64,000 nt of DNA from Planctomycetota bacterium (GTDB lineage Bacteria > Planctomycetota > JAJSAM01 > JAJVHW01), in contig JAJRPF010000040.1 in NCBI GenBank assembly GCA_024280885.1, positions 1-64,000 of the forward strand. Direction: 5' to 3'. A program made the translations under genes and the position numbers. Of this stretch, positions 17,408 to 26,269 are shown piece after piece; position 1 is the stretch's first letter, and each line of letters opens with the position of its first letter. The notes under the pieces were generated by a model that saw nothing but the letters and a program-made list of their open reading frames with translations, was not told the DNA's origin and did no database searches.

Positions 17408-18352
17408 ATGGCAAAGAAGCACCGTATCCCCCGCCGTCCGGTCTCGATCGTGGGGGTCCGTCTCGATCTCGGTGCCGGGCGGCGCGGAACGGATATGGGC
17501 CCCTCCGCAGTGCGCCTCGCCGGTCTGCACGAGCAGCTGAAGCGCGCCGGTTTCACGGACGTCGTGGATCTCGGCGACGTGGACACCCCCGCCCCCGAGA
17601 CGCTGGTCGAGACCGACCCGAAGGCGCGTCACCTGCCCGAGATCACGGCGGTCTGCCGCAAGCTCGGCCGAACGGTGCGCACCATCATGGACGAGGGCCG
17701 CGTCCCCGTCGTGATCGGCGGCGACCACTCGTGCGCGATCGGCACATTCTCGGGGATCGCGGCGCACTTCCGGAGCCAGAAGGTGCAGCCCGGCATCATC
17801 TGGGTGGATGCCCACGGCGACATGAACACGCCGGCGTCGTCCGGCAGCGGCAACATCCACGGCATGCCGCTCGCCCACCTGCTCGGGATGGGCAGACCCG
17901 AGCTCACCGATCTCCTCTTCAAGGGCGCGAAGGTCCCGGCCGATCGTGCGGTCCTGGTGGGTATCCGCGACCTCGACTATCGCGAGCGCGTCGTGATCGA
18001 GAAATCCGGCGTGCGCGTCTTCACGATGAAGGACATCGACGAGCACGGCATGCCGAGCGTGATGCGCCAGGCGATCGCGATCGCAGCGGGCCCGGATGAC
18101 GAACCGTTCCATGTGAGCTTCGACGTCGATGGCGTCGATCCGCAGTACGCGCCCGGAGTCGGCACCCCAGCAGCCGGTGGACTCACGTATCGCGAGGCGC
18201 ACCTGGCGATGGAGTTGATCGCGGAGACCGGCCGGATGTGCGCAGTGGAACTGGTCGAGATCAACCCGATCCTCGACGTCGGCAACCGCACCGGCAGTCT
18301 CGCGATGGAGCTGATTCTTTCCGCGCTTGGAAAGCGGATCTTCAGCGACTGA
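17408..18352 (+). CDS. rocF: arginase
   Basis: 314 residues, usual arginase/ureohydrolase length. The binuclear manganese site is complete: GGDHSCAIG, WVDAHGDMNTP and SFDVDGVDP. SGNIHGMPLAHLLG is the classical arginase substrate-loop signature that separates it from agmatinases. It hydrolyses L-arginine to ornithine and urea in the cytoplasm. ATG at 17408. It lies 84 bases before trpS on the same strand; no urease or ornithine genes are nearby, so its pathway role (arginine catabolism or polyamine supply) is open. Confidence 0.95.
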   Translation: MAKKHRIPRRPVSIVGVRLDLGAGRRGTDMGPSAVRLAGLHEQLKRAGFTDVVDLGDVDTPAPETLVETDPKARHLPEITAVCRKLGRTVRTIMDEGRVPVVIGGDHSCAIGTFSGIAAHFRSQKVQPGIIWVDAHGDMNTPASSGSGNIHGMPLAHLLGMGRPELTDLLFKGAKVPADRAVLVGIRDLDYRERVVIEKSGVRVFTMKDIDEHGMPSVMRQAIAIAAGPDDEPFHVSFDVDGVDPQYAPGVGTPAAGGLTYREAHLAMELIAETGRMCAVELVEINPILDVGNRTGSLAMELILSALGKRIFSD

Positions 18353-18436
18353 GCGGGACACCGTGCGCGCGTGGGCAAGAAAGTCGGCAAGCCCTTGGCC
18401 CACAGATCGGCAGACGTCGATACCATTGCCCGCCCC

Positions 18437-19405
18437 ATGAGCAATCCACGTTTTCTCTCCGGCATCCAGCCCTCGGGCGACCTGCACCTCGGCAACTACT
18501 TCGGCGCGATGCAGCAGCACCTCCAGAACCAGGAGGCGGGCAACTCGTATTACTTCATCGCGAACTACCACGCGCTGACGTCGATCCAGGACGCGGAGCT
18601 TCTGCGCAGCAACACGTTCGACGTCGCCGCGTCGTACCTCGCGATGGGCCTCGACCCCGAGCGCGCCACCCTCTTCCGGCAATCCGATGTGCCCGAGGTG
18701 ACCGAGCTGACGTGGCTGCTCCTGACCGTCACGCCCATGGGCTTGCTCGAGCGCGCCGTGTCCTACAAGGACAAGACCGCGCGCGGGCTCTCGGCGTCGG
18801 CCGGTCTCTTCACATATCCGGCGCTGATGGCGGCGGACATCCTCGCGTACGACTCGAACGTCGTCCCGGTCGGTGCCGATCAGGTACAGCATCTCGAGAT
18901 GACACGCGACATGGCGGGCGCGTTCAACCGCGCGTTCGACACCGAGGTCTTCGTCATCCCCGAGGCACGCCTGAACGCGGCGAAGGTCGTCCCCGGCGTC
19001 GACGGTCAGAAGATGTCGAAGTCCTACGGCAACGGCATCCCGATGTTCCTCGCGGGTAAGAAGCTGAAGAAGCGCGTGATGTCGATCGTGACCGACTCGA
19101 CGGAAGTCGAGGACCCGAAGGACCCCGACACCTGCAACGTCTTCGCGCTCTACTCGCTCTTTGCGACGGACGACGAGAAGACGGCCTTGGCGGAACGGTA
19201 CCGTGCGGGCGGCATGGGTTACGGCGACGCGAAGAAGGCGTTGCTCGAGAAGGTCGATACCCACTTCGCGGCGGGCCGCGCGCGCTACGCCGAGTTGCAG
19301 GCCGATCCGTCGTACGTCGAGGACGTCCTACAGGCGGGTGCCGCGAAGGCCCGCGCCGTGGCGCGCGAGGTCACCGACCGGGCCCGCGCCGCCTGCGGCG
19401 TGTAG
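18437..19405 (+). CDS. trpS: tryptophanyl-tRNA synthetase
   Basis: 322 residues, normal for bacterial TrpRS. Class I signature motifs are visible: the HIGH equivalent in PSGDLHLGNYFGA and the KMSKS loop in GQKMSKSYGN. It charges tRNA-Trp in the cytoplasm. The ATG at 18437 begins just before the Rossmann fold (FLSGIQPSG); the open frame upstream to 18371 is not family-like. It faces pfk, with 28 bases between the convergent stops. Confidence 0.97.
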   Translation: MSNPRFLSGIQPSGDLHLGNYFGAMQQHLQNQEAGNSYYFIANYHALTSIQDAELLRSNTFDVAASYLAMGLDPERATLFRQSDVPEVTELTWLLLTVTPMGLLERAVSYKDKTARGLSASAGLFTYPALMAADILAYDSNVVPVGADQVQHLEMTRDMAGAFNRAFDTEVFVIPEARLNAAKVVPGVDGQKMSKSYGNGIPMFLAGKKLKKRVMSIVTDSTEVEDPKDPDTCNVFALYSLFATDDEKTALAERYRAGGMGYGDAKKALLEKVDTHFAAGRARYAELQADPSYVEDVLQAGAAKARAVAREVTDRARAACGV

Positions 19406-19433
19406 CCGCGCACGCTGCCGTCAATTCGCTGCG

Positions 19434-20528
19434 TCAGATCGGCTGCGCGCCGAACTCGATCCCGACCGAACGAGCGGTACGCACGAACTCGCCTTCGAGG
19501 TCCACAAAGCGGTAGTCGGAGATGGCGTCCACGAGCGGCACGCCGCCGACGACGCCGTTCTTCAGACGCACCATCTCGCCCCAACGATCGGCTTCCACAA
19601 GATCGGCGGCGCCCACGCCGAAGCGCGTGGCCAGCACGCGATCGATGGGCACGGGGCTGCCTCCACGTTGCAGATGACCCAACACACAGTTGCGCATCTC
19701 CGCGTCCACGTGGGGCTGGATCTCGCGCATCGCGATGACGGAGGCGCCGCCCCCTTCCGCGAGGGCACGCTTACGCTCGGCAGCGCTCGGCAGAGTTCCG
19801 TCGGGCCGCGCCGGCAGCGCGCCTTCGGCGACGATGACGATCGAGAAGAGCCGACCGATCTCCTGCCTACGGCGGATCTTCGCCGCCACCATCTCGGCGT
19901 CGTAGGGGATCTCGGGGATCAGGATCACGTCTGCACCGCCTGCGAGCCCCGCCCAGAGAGCGATGTGCCCCGCATCGCGTCCCATGACCTCGAGGAGCAT
20001 GACGCGCTCGTGGGATTCCGCCGTTGTGTGCAATCGATCGAGCGCCTCGGTGGCGACACCGACGGCGCTCAAGAATCCAAACGTGAGATCGGTCGCTGAC
20101 AGGTCGTTGTCGATGGTCTTCGGGACACCGATCACAGGAATGCCATGCTCGGTCATCATCCGATGCGCGATGGCCTGCGTGCCGTCGCCCCCCAGCACCA
20201 CGAGTCCCTCCATCCCGGCGTCGTGGATCGCCGCGGCGAGTTCCGCAGAGCGATCGCTACGCGTCCCGTCAGGACCGGGGAAGTCGAACGGATCGCCGCG
20301 ATTGGTCGTGCCGAGTATCGTGCCACCCCGGGGCAGCAATCCCTGGCAAGAGCGGAGTTCCAACGGAAGCGTCCGATGCGGGCTGTCGAGCAATCCGTTG
20401 AACGAATCCTCGATCCCGATCACCGTCCACCCGAGTTGCCCAACACCGCGCTTGACGAACGCCCGGATCACCGCGTTCAGCCCAGGCGCATCGCCACCAC
20501 CGGTCAAGAGCCCGAGACACCGCGACAT
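19434..20528 (-). CDS. pfkA: 6-phosphofructokinase, group III
   Basis: 364 residues. N-terminal GLLTGGGDAPGLNAVIR, the nucleotide loop GGDGT (113-117) and the catalytic PKTIDND (136-142) are present. The Gly in GGDGT points to ATP rather than pyrophosphate as phosphoryl donor, while the Lys in PKTIDND is the group III (actinobacterial-type) choice in place of the Gly of E. coli PfkA. It phosphorylates fructose 6-phosphate in glycolysis. ATG 20528 has an excellent GGAGGTGACG ribosome site. Donor preference is inferred from two residues. Confidence 0.94.
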   Translation of the reverse strand: MSRCLGLLTGGGDAPGLNAVIRAFVKRGVGQLGWTVIGIEDSFNGLLDSPHRTLPLELRSCQGLLPRGGTILGTTNRGDPFDFPGPDGTRSDRSAELAAAIHDAGMEGLVVLGGDGTQAIAHRMMTEHGIPVIGVPKTIDNDLSATDLTFGFLSAVGVATEALDRLHTTAESHERVMLLEVMGRDAGHIALWAGLAGGADVILIPEIPYDAEMVAAKIRRRQEIGRLFSIVIVAEGALPARPDGTLPSAAERKRALAEGGGASVIAMREIQPHVDAEMRNCVLGHLQRGGSPVPIDRVLATRFGVGAADLVEADRWGEMVRLKNGVVGGVPLVDAISDYRFVDLEGEFVRTARSVGIEFGAQPI

Positions 20529-20768
20529 CGTCACCTCCGCACGCACACCGCAACATCCACTGCAACATCCGCCGCGCATCCGATAGGCTGGCCGACGGGC
20601 CGCCCGCAGGCTACGGAGTCACCTCGCGAAGCCACGCCGTATTCGGTCTGCACACCCCGCGCTGATCTGCGCCTGTCCATGGTCCGCACAGAATACTCCG
20701 ACCGACGACTGTCCGTCCCGCTTGCTGATGAGACGCGATCCGTTCCGACGACCGCGCGTCGAACCAAC

Positions 20769-23700
20769 TCAACGGGCGGGGCGGAGCCGAACTGAGATCG
20801 GCCCTTCGTCTTCGTCCTCGGGATCGTAGGACCAGTCCGTCGTCTCGCGGCCGTCCACGTCCAATCTCGCGGCGATCTCGACCGGAGGAACTCGCAACGT
20901 GACGCGCCCTTCGGCGTCGGTCACGAGTTGCTCGTCGAGCTCCCGACGGTCGGATCGCGAGTAGACGTGCACGGCACGCTGCGCGAGTGGCTCGTCATTC
21001 GCGTCGACGAGTTCGAGAACGACGATACGCAGCGGGATCGGTTCGATCTTCACCGTGACCACGTCGCTGCTTCCGTCGTAGCGGGCCGCTCCCGCGTAGC
21101 GAGGGTGCTTGATATCGACGGACAGAGAGAGCGCCCGCGGTGGGAGGTCGATCGTGTTCTCCAGTGGCCCCGCAGATGGAAGACTCATCAGTTGCCGAGA
21201 TCTGCGCTCGCCGACGAAGATAGACACGAACTTCGGACGCCGGATCGCCGTCGGGATCTCCAGGCGAATTGTGACGGGAGCCGTCGCTTCCACGACGACC
21301 TCGGCCTCGGTTGCGCCCGCCGGTACGCGCACCTCGCCAAGCGTCCAGTGGTCCGCCACACCGACCCGGAGCGTCGTCTCGGACGCGGGGATCTCGGCGT
21401 CGAACTCCCCGCCTGCATCGGCCCGCCCGCCCCATCCCCACCCGGGACCGCCGAGCCCGACGGTCCGGTGAGCGACCGGAGTCCCGTCTGGCAACACGAC
21501 CCGCAGGCGCACCGTCCGGCGCCTGTCCACTGTCATGGTCAGTGCCTCTGATTCCCAGGCTCTCACCCACAGCTCGGCCTCTCCGATCCACGCCCCTCGG
21601 GCCGACAGCCAGAGAATGTCGGAGTCGTCAAAACGAGCGAGCGTCAGCATCCCGCTGTGGTCAGAGGTCGCCTCGTAGCCGTCGTCATCTCCACCATTGG
21701 ACTGCCAGAAAATCGGGACTCCCGGTGCCGGCCGCCCCTGGGCGTCCACGACGCTCACAATCACTGCGGGTGGATCGACGAGCGGGATATCGATCACCAG
21801 GGGCTCGGTGACATCCTCGCGGAGACGCCGCGCCCACTCGCGCCCGGGGATCTGCAGGTTAGCGTCGGCGTCCGTCGCGTCGGCCTGGTAGAGACCGTCG
21901 GCGTCGAGCGTGAAGACGACGAATAGCTCCGGCACGTCCACCCGGTTGGCGGAGGGCGCGCAGTCCGTCAGATCGGCCATGCCGGTCGCGTCGGTCTCCG
22001 CGTCGCCCGCCTTCCTGGTGCCGTCGGGGCCAACTACCGTGAGTGTGACCTCGATGTCTCGCTGCGCGAGTGGCACTCCGTCCTGACCGACGATCCGGGC
22101 CATCACGCGGCGCACATGCTGCATGACGATCACGTAGTCGGGAAGGGGAGCGTTCCCCGCGACGTGGATGAACTCCGACTCGCCGATCAGGCCGGGCGCC
22201 GTCGCGCGAAAGCGATGGTGGCCCTGTTTCAGGAAGCGCCGGACCTCCGCGGCGCCCTCGAACGTACCGAGGTACGTCGAGTTCTCGTCGGGTGCGCGGT
22301 CCGTCTCGCTCCATGCGTGCGTAAGTTCGATCTCGGCGGGAGCGGGGAGGCCCTCTGGAAAGGAGAAGCGTAGAAGGCCCGTGGCGCCCAGTTCGGCGAT
22401 CGCGACGAAGTCTCGGCGGATCGTCTCATCGCCCTCGATGCGGTAGGCGATGCCGTCGCGGATCTGCTGCTCGTCCGGTGCGCGCCGAGCGCGACTCCAT
22501 CGATCTGCGTCGGCCCTCGTGTCGGAGGATCGATCCGACGGTATGTGCGCCGGAGCGACGAACGTTCCCGGGGGGAGCCCGCCGAAGCGGTAGCGCCCGT
22601 TCCCGTCCGTCGTCGTGACCCAGTTGGCGTACCCGAACCAGAGCCCGACGAGCGCACCGTCGATCGCGCGGCCCGTCGTCGCATCGCGCACGACGCCTTC
22701 GATCGTCGCCCCCGGGCCGAGCGTGAGAACGAGTTCCTCGAGGTCGTCGTGGAGCGCAACCACAGGGCTGCACGCCTCGGCCTCGCGCACGGCCAAGATC
22801 TCGCGACCCAGCCACTTCGGCCACACGTCGAACCAACCGTCGGCGTCGGTCTGCGCGGAGCCACTGGTCCGGAGCGCTCGGTCCGTCGTGTTCACATACA
22901 CTTCGGCCGCGGGCGAGCCGTCGGCGTGGACAACGCGCCCGCGCAGCGGAGCCCCGCCGTCCACCAGAACGAGTTCCACGGGAGTTGTTGTCCCCGCTGC
23001 CAGGTCTTCGAGAATGCGACGCGCCACGCGCTTCCCCGACACGCGCGCGGTCAGCGACACCGGGCCGGTGTCGCGGCCGCGCAGGGACACCAGTACGGGC
23101 GCGACGTCTCCGCGCAGCATTTCGGTATGCGGCCGCTCGCCGCCGCCCGATAGTTCCAGGAGGAGCATGCCGTCAGCGGCCGCCACGTCTCCCGAGAACC
23201 GGACGAGCGCGAACGGTCCGATCGTCGCATCGACCACCACGTCCACTACGGTGGTCGTCCCGTCTGCGCCCGTCGTAACTCGTGTTCGCCCGAACGTTCG
23301 CAAGTCGCCGATCACTCGGGCGAACATCGAGACCTTGGACTCGCGGGGATACCCCGAGAGCACGACGTGGCCTTCCGGCCCCGAGATCCCCCGGTCGCGC
23401 CACTCGGAGTCGCGGCAAATCGCCCCTACGACCGGACTGCCATCCGGGCGCTGGACGTGTACACGGATCGTCGCCCCCGGTCCGAGAGTGAGGGTCTGGC
23501 CCTCGGCCGTGACCGCTTCGGGCCCCGCCATCCGGCCGTAGTCGAACGCCCATAGAAACGCCAGAGGCTCTGCGTCACGCTCCTCGACATCGAGCAGCCC
23601 ATCGTCTCCGGCACGCCCCATGTCCAGGGCGTCGTCCTCCGACCAATGCGGCTCGGCGGTCGTGTAGACGCGGGCGCTCGCCGACGTGCCGTCCGCCCCC

Positions 23701-23960
23701 ACGACCCGGATCACGCCCGCCGGGTGCACGGAGCGAGAGCGCGCCGGATCGTCCGGGACGACGCGCACTCGAACAGGCGACTCGCGCGCTGAGACCGTTT
23801 CGCGATCTACTGCCGGGGGCGTGGCGACGCGACCGTCGGGTCCACGCGGCATCTCGCCGGAGAGCACGATCCATGTCGCGACGCCCGCCAGCACGAGTCC
23901 AGCCACGGCCGCGATGAGCGGTCCGGCCCGTGATCTGCGTGTATCGCTCTCGCCCGTCAT
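20769..23960 (-). CDS. giant membrane-anchored protein of carboxypeptidase-regulatory-like domains
   Basis: 1063 residues. A single transmembrane anchor lies at about 13-33 (PLIAAVAGLVLAGVATWIVL) after a short cytoplasmic head, and everything else is outside. The rest is a chain of beta-sandwich modules recognised by recurring signatures such as GVVRDATTGRAIDGALV, GRYRFGGLPPGTF, GRVVHADGSPAAEVYV and DAQGRPAPGVPIFW, the CarboxypepD_reg/SdrD-B type. The C-terminus is acidic. Such modules in planctomycetes are surface adhesive or structural; no catalytic domain was found. Nothing upstream suggests an operon. The function is unknown. Confidence 0.82.
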   Translation of the reverse strand: MTGESDTRRSRAGPLIAAVAGLVLAGVATWIVLSGEMPRGPDGRVATPPAVDRETVSARESPVRVRVVPDDPARSRSVHPAGVIRVVGADGTSASARVYTTAEPHWSEDDALDMGRAGDDGLLDVEERDAEPLAFLWAFDYGRMAGPEAVTAEGQTLTLGPGATIRVHVQRPDGSPVVGAICRDSEWRDRGISGPEGHVVLSGYPRESKVSMFARVIGDLRTFGRTRVTTGADGTTTVVDVVVDATIGPFALVRFSGDVAAADGMLLLELSGGGERPHTEMLRGDVAPVLVSLRGRDTGPVSLTARVSGKRVARRILEDLAAGTTTPVELVLVDGGAPLRGRVVHADGSPAAEVYVNTTDRALRTSGSAQTDADGWFDVWPKWLGREILAVREAEACSPVVALHDDLEELVLTLGPGATIEGVVRDATTGRAIDGALVGLWFGYANWVTTTDGNGRYRFGGLPPGTFVAPAHIPSDRSSDTRADADRWSRARRAPDEQQIRDGIAYRIEGDETIRRDFVAIAELGATGLLRFSFPEGLPAPAEIELTHAWSETDRAPDENSTYLGTFEGAAEVRRFLKQGHHRFRATAPGLIGESEFIHVAGNAPLPDYVIVMQHVRRVMARIVGQDGVPLAQRDIEVTLTVVGPDGTRKAGDAETDATGMADLTDCAPSANRVDVPELFVVFTLDADGLYQADATDADANLQIPGREWARRLREDVTEPLVIDIPLVDPPAVIVSVVDAQGRPAPGVPIFWQSNGGDDDGYEATSDHSGMLTLARFDDSDILWLSARGAWIGEAELWVRAWESEALTMTVDRRRTVRLRVVLPDGTPVAHRTVGLGGPGWGWGGRADAGGEFDAEIPASETTLRVGVADHWTLGEVRVPAGATEAEVVVEATAPVTIRLEIPTAIRRPKFVSIFVGERRSRQLMSLPSAGPLENTIDLPPRALSLSVDIKHPRYAGAARYDGSSDVVTVKIEPIPLRIVVLELVDANDEPLAQRAVHVYSRSDRRELDEQLVTDAEGRVTLRVPPVEIAARLDVDGRETTDWSYDPEDEDEGPISVRLRPAR

Positions 23961-24125
23961 GTGAGCCCAGCATCCTACTACGGCGCACGTGCGCGCCGGA
24001 ATTGGGGAGCACCACGCGCACAGCGAGAGATACCGCCTACACGGGACTGCGTGCGGCTGTCGAGAGGGGAGAAGAGCGAGCCCGAGCCGCCTTCGGCCTC
24101 TGAGCGAGCCGCTCGCAGTGCCAAC

Positions 24126-24155
24126 TTGCGCCCGGCACTCCCGCGTCCGTACGAT
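24126..24155 (+). promoter_or_regulatory. candidate sigma-70-type promoter for the membrane-protein pair
   Basis: TTGCGC (24126-24131) and TACGAT (24150-24155) are separated by 18 bp and lie 48 bases before the GTG at 24204. Both hexamers match consensus in about four of six places. The rest of 23961-24203 shows nothing else. Confidence 0.35.
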
Positions 24156-24203
24156 GCACGTTCAAGGCTTGAGGAGTCGCGACGGGCCTGACGAGGAGGG
24201 GAA

Positions 24204-25061
24204 GTGGGCAAGCTGTTCCGAGACTTCGATGCGTTGCTGCGCGGGAAGTTCACGCGCCGCGAGGATCTGCTCGCGGGCCGCATTGACGTCCCCGTCGGCA
24301 CACTCGTCAGAGCCGGGCTGCTCCTCGGCGCCACGTACGGGCTCTTCATGGGACTCTACGCAGTGCTGCGCCCCGAGAACCCGAGTTGGCTGCAGCTGAT
24401 CGTGACGACGGTCAAGGTGCCATTGCTCTTTCTCCTGACGCTCGTGGTCACGTTCCCATCGCTCTACGTGTTCTCGGCGCTCGCGAACTCACGACTCCGT
24501 CACCTTGACACCGTGAAGCTACTGCTGGCCGCGATCGGCGTGAACCTCGGCCTCCTCGCGAGCTTCGGCCCCGTGACCGGCTTCTTCACGCTCTCGACAG
24601 ACAGCTATCCGTTCATGCTCTTCTTGAACATCGTGTTCTTCGCGATCTCGGGACTCGTCGGGTTGGGTTTCCCTCGCCGCGCGGTCGACTCGGTCTTCTC
24701 GCCCGCGCCGGTGTCGCGTGTGCAAAGCGATCTCGACGAGTCTCCGGAGGAGGGTCGCGATCACGACAGCCCCGCCGACGAAGGCGCGAGTGGCGACGAC
24801 GCGGACGCTAGCGATGCCCCGCCGCCGGAACGCCAGATCATTCACACGGCGACGATGTCGCCCAGGCCGTCGGAGGCCTCCGCGCGCGGCCGACAGATCT
24901 TCGGGATCTGGCTCTTCATCTACGCCATCGTCGGCGCGCAGATGGGCTGGATCCTGCGCCCCTTCGTCGGCTCGCCCGACCTGCCCTTCGAGCTCTTCCG
25001 CGAACGCGAGTCGAACTTCTTCGCCGCGCTGCTGAACACGATCGAGCAGCTCCTCTACTAA
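24204..25061 (+). CDS. multi-pass membrane protein, paralogue of the next gene
   Basis: 285 residues. After an amphipathic start (LFRDFDALLRGKF) come about four hydrophobic segments, an acidic Asp/Glu/Ser-rich loop around 175-210 and a final helix ending MGWILRPFVGSPDLPFELF. The start is GTG at 24204, with AGGAGGGGAA immediately before it. The next gene shares the DALLR start, the helix layout and the WxLRPFxG motif, so the two are tandem paralogues. The WxLRPF ending is familiar from uncharacterised planctomycete membrane proteins; no function is claimed. Confidence 0.8.
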   Translation: MGKLFRDFDALLRGKFTRREDLLAGRIDVPVGTLVRAGLLLGATYGLFMGLYAVLRPENPSWLQLIVTTVKVPLLFLLTLVVTFPSLYVFSALANSRLRHLDTVKLLLAAIGVNLGLLASFGPVTGFFTLSTDSYPFMLFLNIVFFAISGLVGLGFPRRAVDSVFSPAPVSRVQSDLDESPEEGRDHDSPADEGASGDDADASDAPPPERQIIHTATMSPRPSEASARGRQIFGIWLFIYAIVGAQMGWILRPFVGSPDLPFELFRERESNFFAALLNTIEQLLY

Positions 25062-25090
25062 CTCATGCCGCTCCGAGCCACTTCCGCGCC

Positions 25091-25753
25091 ATGCCGATGA
25101 CGTTGTTCGCCGATGCCGACGCGCTGCTGCGCTGCGAGAAGAGCTACCGCGTCGGTCGCGGTCCGGTGCCGTGGCGGGGCCTCATCGTCCTTCTGCTCGT
25201 CGGCGGCTGGACGTACGGCGCGGCCATGGGGGCGTACGGCGGCCGCCCATTGCAGATGCTCTACTCCGCGTCGAAGGTGCCGCTTCTGCTCGTCGCCTCC
25301 ACCCTCGTCGTGCTCCCGAACTTCTTCGTCGTCAACACCCTGTTGGGCCTGCGTGACGACCTCGGCGCTGCGCTGCGCGCCGTTCTCGCCGCACAGGCAA
25401 CCGTAGCCGTCGCGCTGGCCGCGATGGCGCCACTCGCGCTCTTCATCTACGCCTCGACGAACGACTACGACAGCGTCACCGTCGGGAACGGCGTGATCTT
25501 CGCCATGGCAACCCTGAGCGGACAGGTGACGCTCAATCGACACTACCGCCCGCTCGTCGCCAGAGACCCCGCCCATGCGATCGCGAAGCGGATGTGGCTC
25601 GTGCTCTACGTCTTCGTCGCCATCCAACTCGCGTGGGTTCTGCGACCGTTCATCGGCGCACTCGAGATGCCAACCGCGTTCCTACGCGACGACGCCTGGG
25701 GCAATGCCTACGTCGCGATCATCCGCAAGGTCACGCGCTTCTTCATCGGGTAA
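25091..25753 (+). CDS. multi-pass membrane protein, paralogue of the preceding gene
   Basis: 220 residues with about five hydrophobic segments. It opens LFADADALLRCEKSY and ends AWVLRPFIGALEMPTAFLRDD, matching the previous protein's DALLR and WILRPFVG regions, but it lacks the acidic loop. It lies 29 bases downstream and is presumably co-transcribed. ATG at 25091 or 25097; the second aligns better with the paralogue. No recognised enzyme motif. Confidence 0.8.
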   Translation: MPMTLFADADALLRCEKSYRVGRGPVPWRGLIVLLLVGGWTYGAAMGAYGGRPLQMLYSASKVPLLLVASTLVVLPNFFVVNTLLGLRDDLGAALRAVLAAQATVAVALAAMAPLALFIYASTNDYDSVTVGNGVIFAMATLSGQVTLNRHYRPLVARDPAHAIAKRMWLVLYVFVAIQLAWVLRPFIGALEMPTAFLRDDAWGNAYVAIIRKVTRFFIG

Positions 25754-25781
25754 GCTCAGGGCCCGCGGACGCCACGGCCCC

Positions 25782-25886
25782 TCAGATCTGCCGCAGCCGA
25801 ACGGTCACATGATCGCCACGCCGACGGGCGACCAGAAGGAAGGGGTGCACCAACTCGACCTCGATCGCGCGCGTAACGAGTCTCAC
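25782..25886 (-). pseudogene. 34-codon frame after the antitoxin, possible toxin remnant
   Basis: A GTG that overlaps the DUF433 stop by four bases (GTGA) opens a 34-codon frame ending in PFLLVARRRGDHVTVRLRQI. DUF433 antitoxins are usually followed by a DUF5615 PIN-like toxin of about 110 residues, and the last 15 residues here faintly resemble its C-terminal strand. It may be an internally deleted toxin gene. The resemblance is weak. Confidence 0.3.
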
Positions 25887-26128
25887 CGACCGACGCGCGT
25901 TGTGACGACGACCTCGTTCCGCAGAAAGCGCGCGGCGTACGAGATCGCCTGCCGCACGTCATCGGCAGAGAGCGCAGGATACGTCGCCACGATGTCGTCG
26001 CGAGTCGCCCCCTCGGCCACGAGTTCCAGCAGGAACTCGACGCTGAGACGTGTTCCACGGATGCATGGCTTGCCACCCAGAATCTCGGGATCTGCGGAGA
26101 TGCGGTTGAACGTCGCGTCGAGGGTCAT
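25883..26128 (-). CDS. DUF433-family antitoxin-like protein
   Basis: 81 residues with the DUF433 signature: DPEILGGKPCIRGTRLSVEFLLELVAEG, a small helical DNA-binding fold, then DDIVATYPALSADDVRQAISYA. Such proteins are VapB-like antitoxins. ATG at 26128. The expected toxin is missing downstream apart from a short overlapping frame, so this looks like an orphan antitoxin. Family call is firm; activity is inferred. Confidence 0.88.
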   Translation of the reverse strand: MTLDATFNRISADPEILGGKPCIRGTRLSVEFLLELVAEGATRDDIVATYPALSADDVRQAISYAARFLRNEVVVTTRVGR

Positions 26129-26269
26129 GGTGTCACCACGAGCAATGATACCCGATGGGAGCGAAGTCCACGCCCTCGAACAACGGCGGGCACAGACGAC
26201 GGGCCCACAGGCTGGGCGGCGCGACGTTGTCGCAACGCAACCGGCGCAGTCCTCCGATCGACTTCACGC

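Noticed and set aside
15111-17414. Long open frame antisense to the MsbA-like exporter
   Set aside because: Its residues are low-complexity Arg/Glu, no ribosome site or family motif; it is a GC-rich shadow.
16730-19264. Minus-strand open frame across arginase and trpS
   Set aside because: Arginase and TrpRS motifs are complete on the plus strand.
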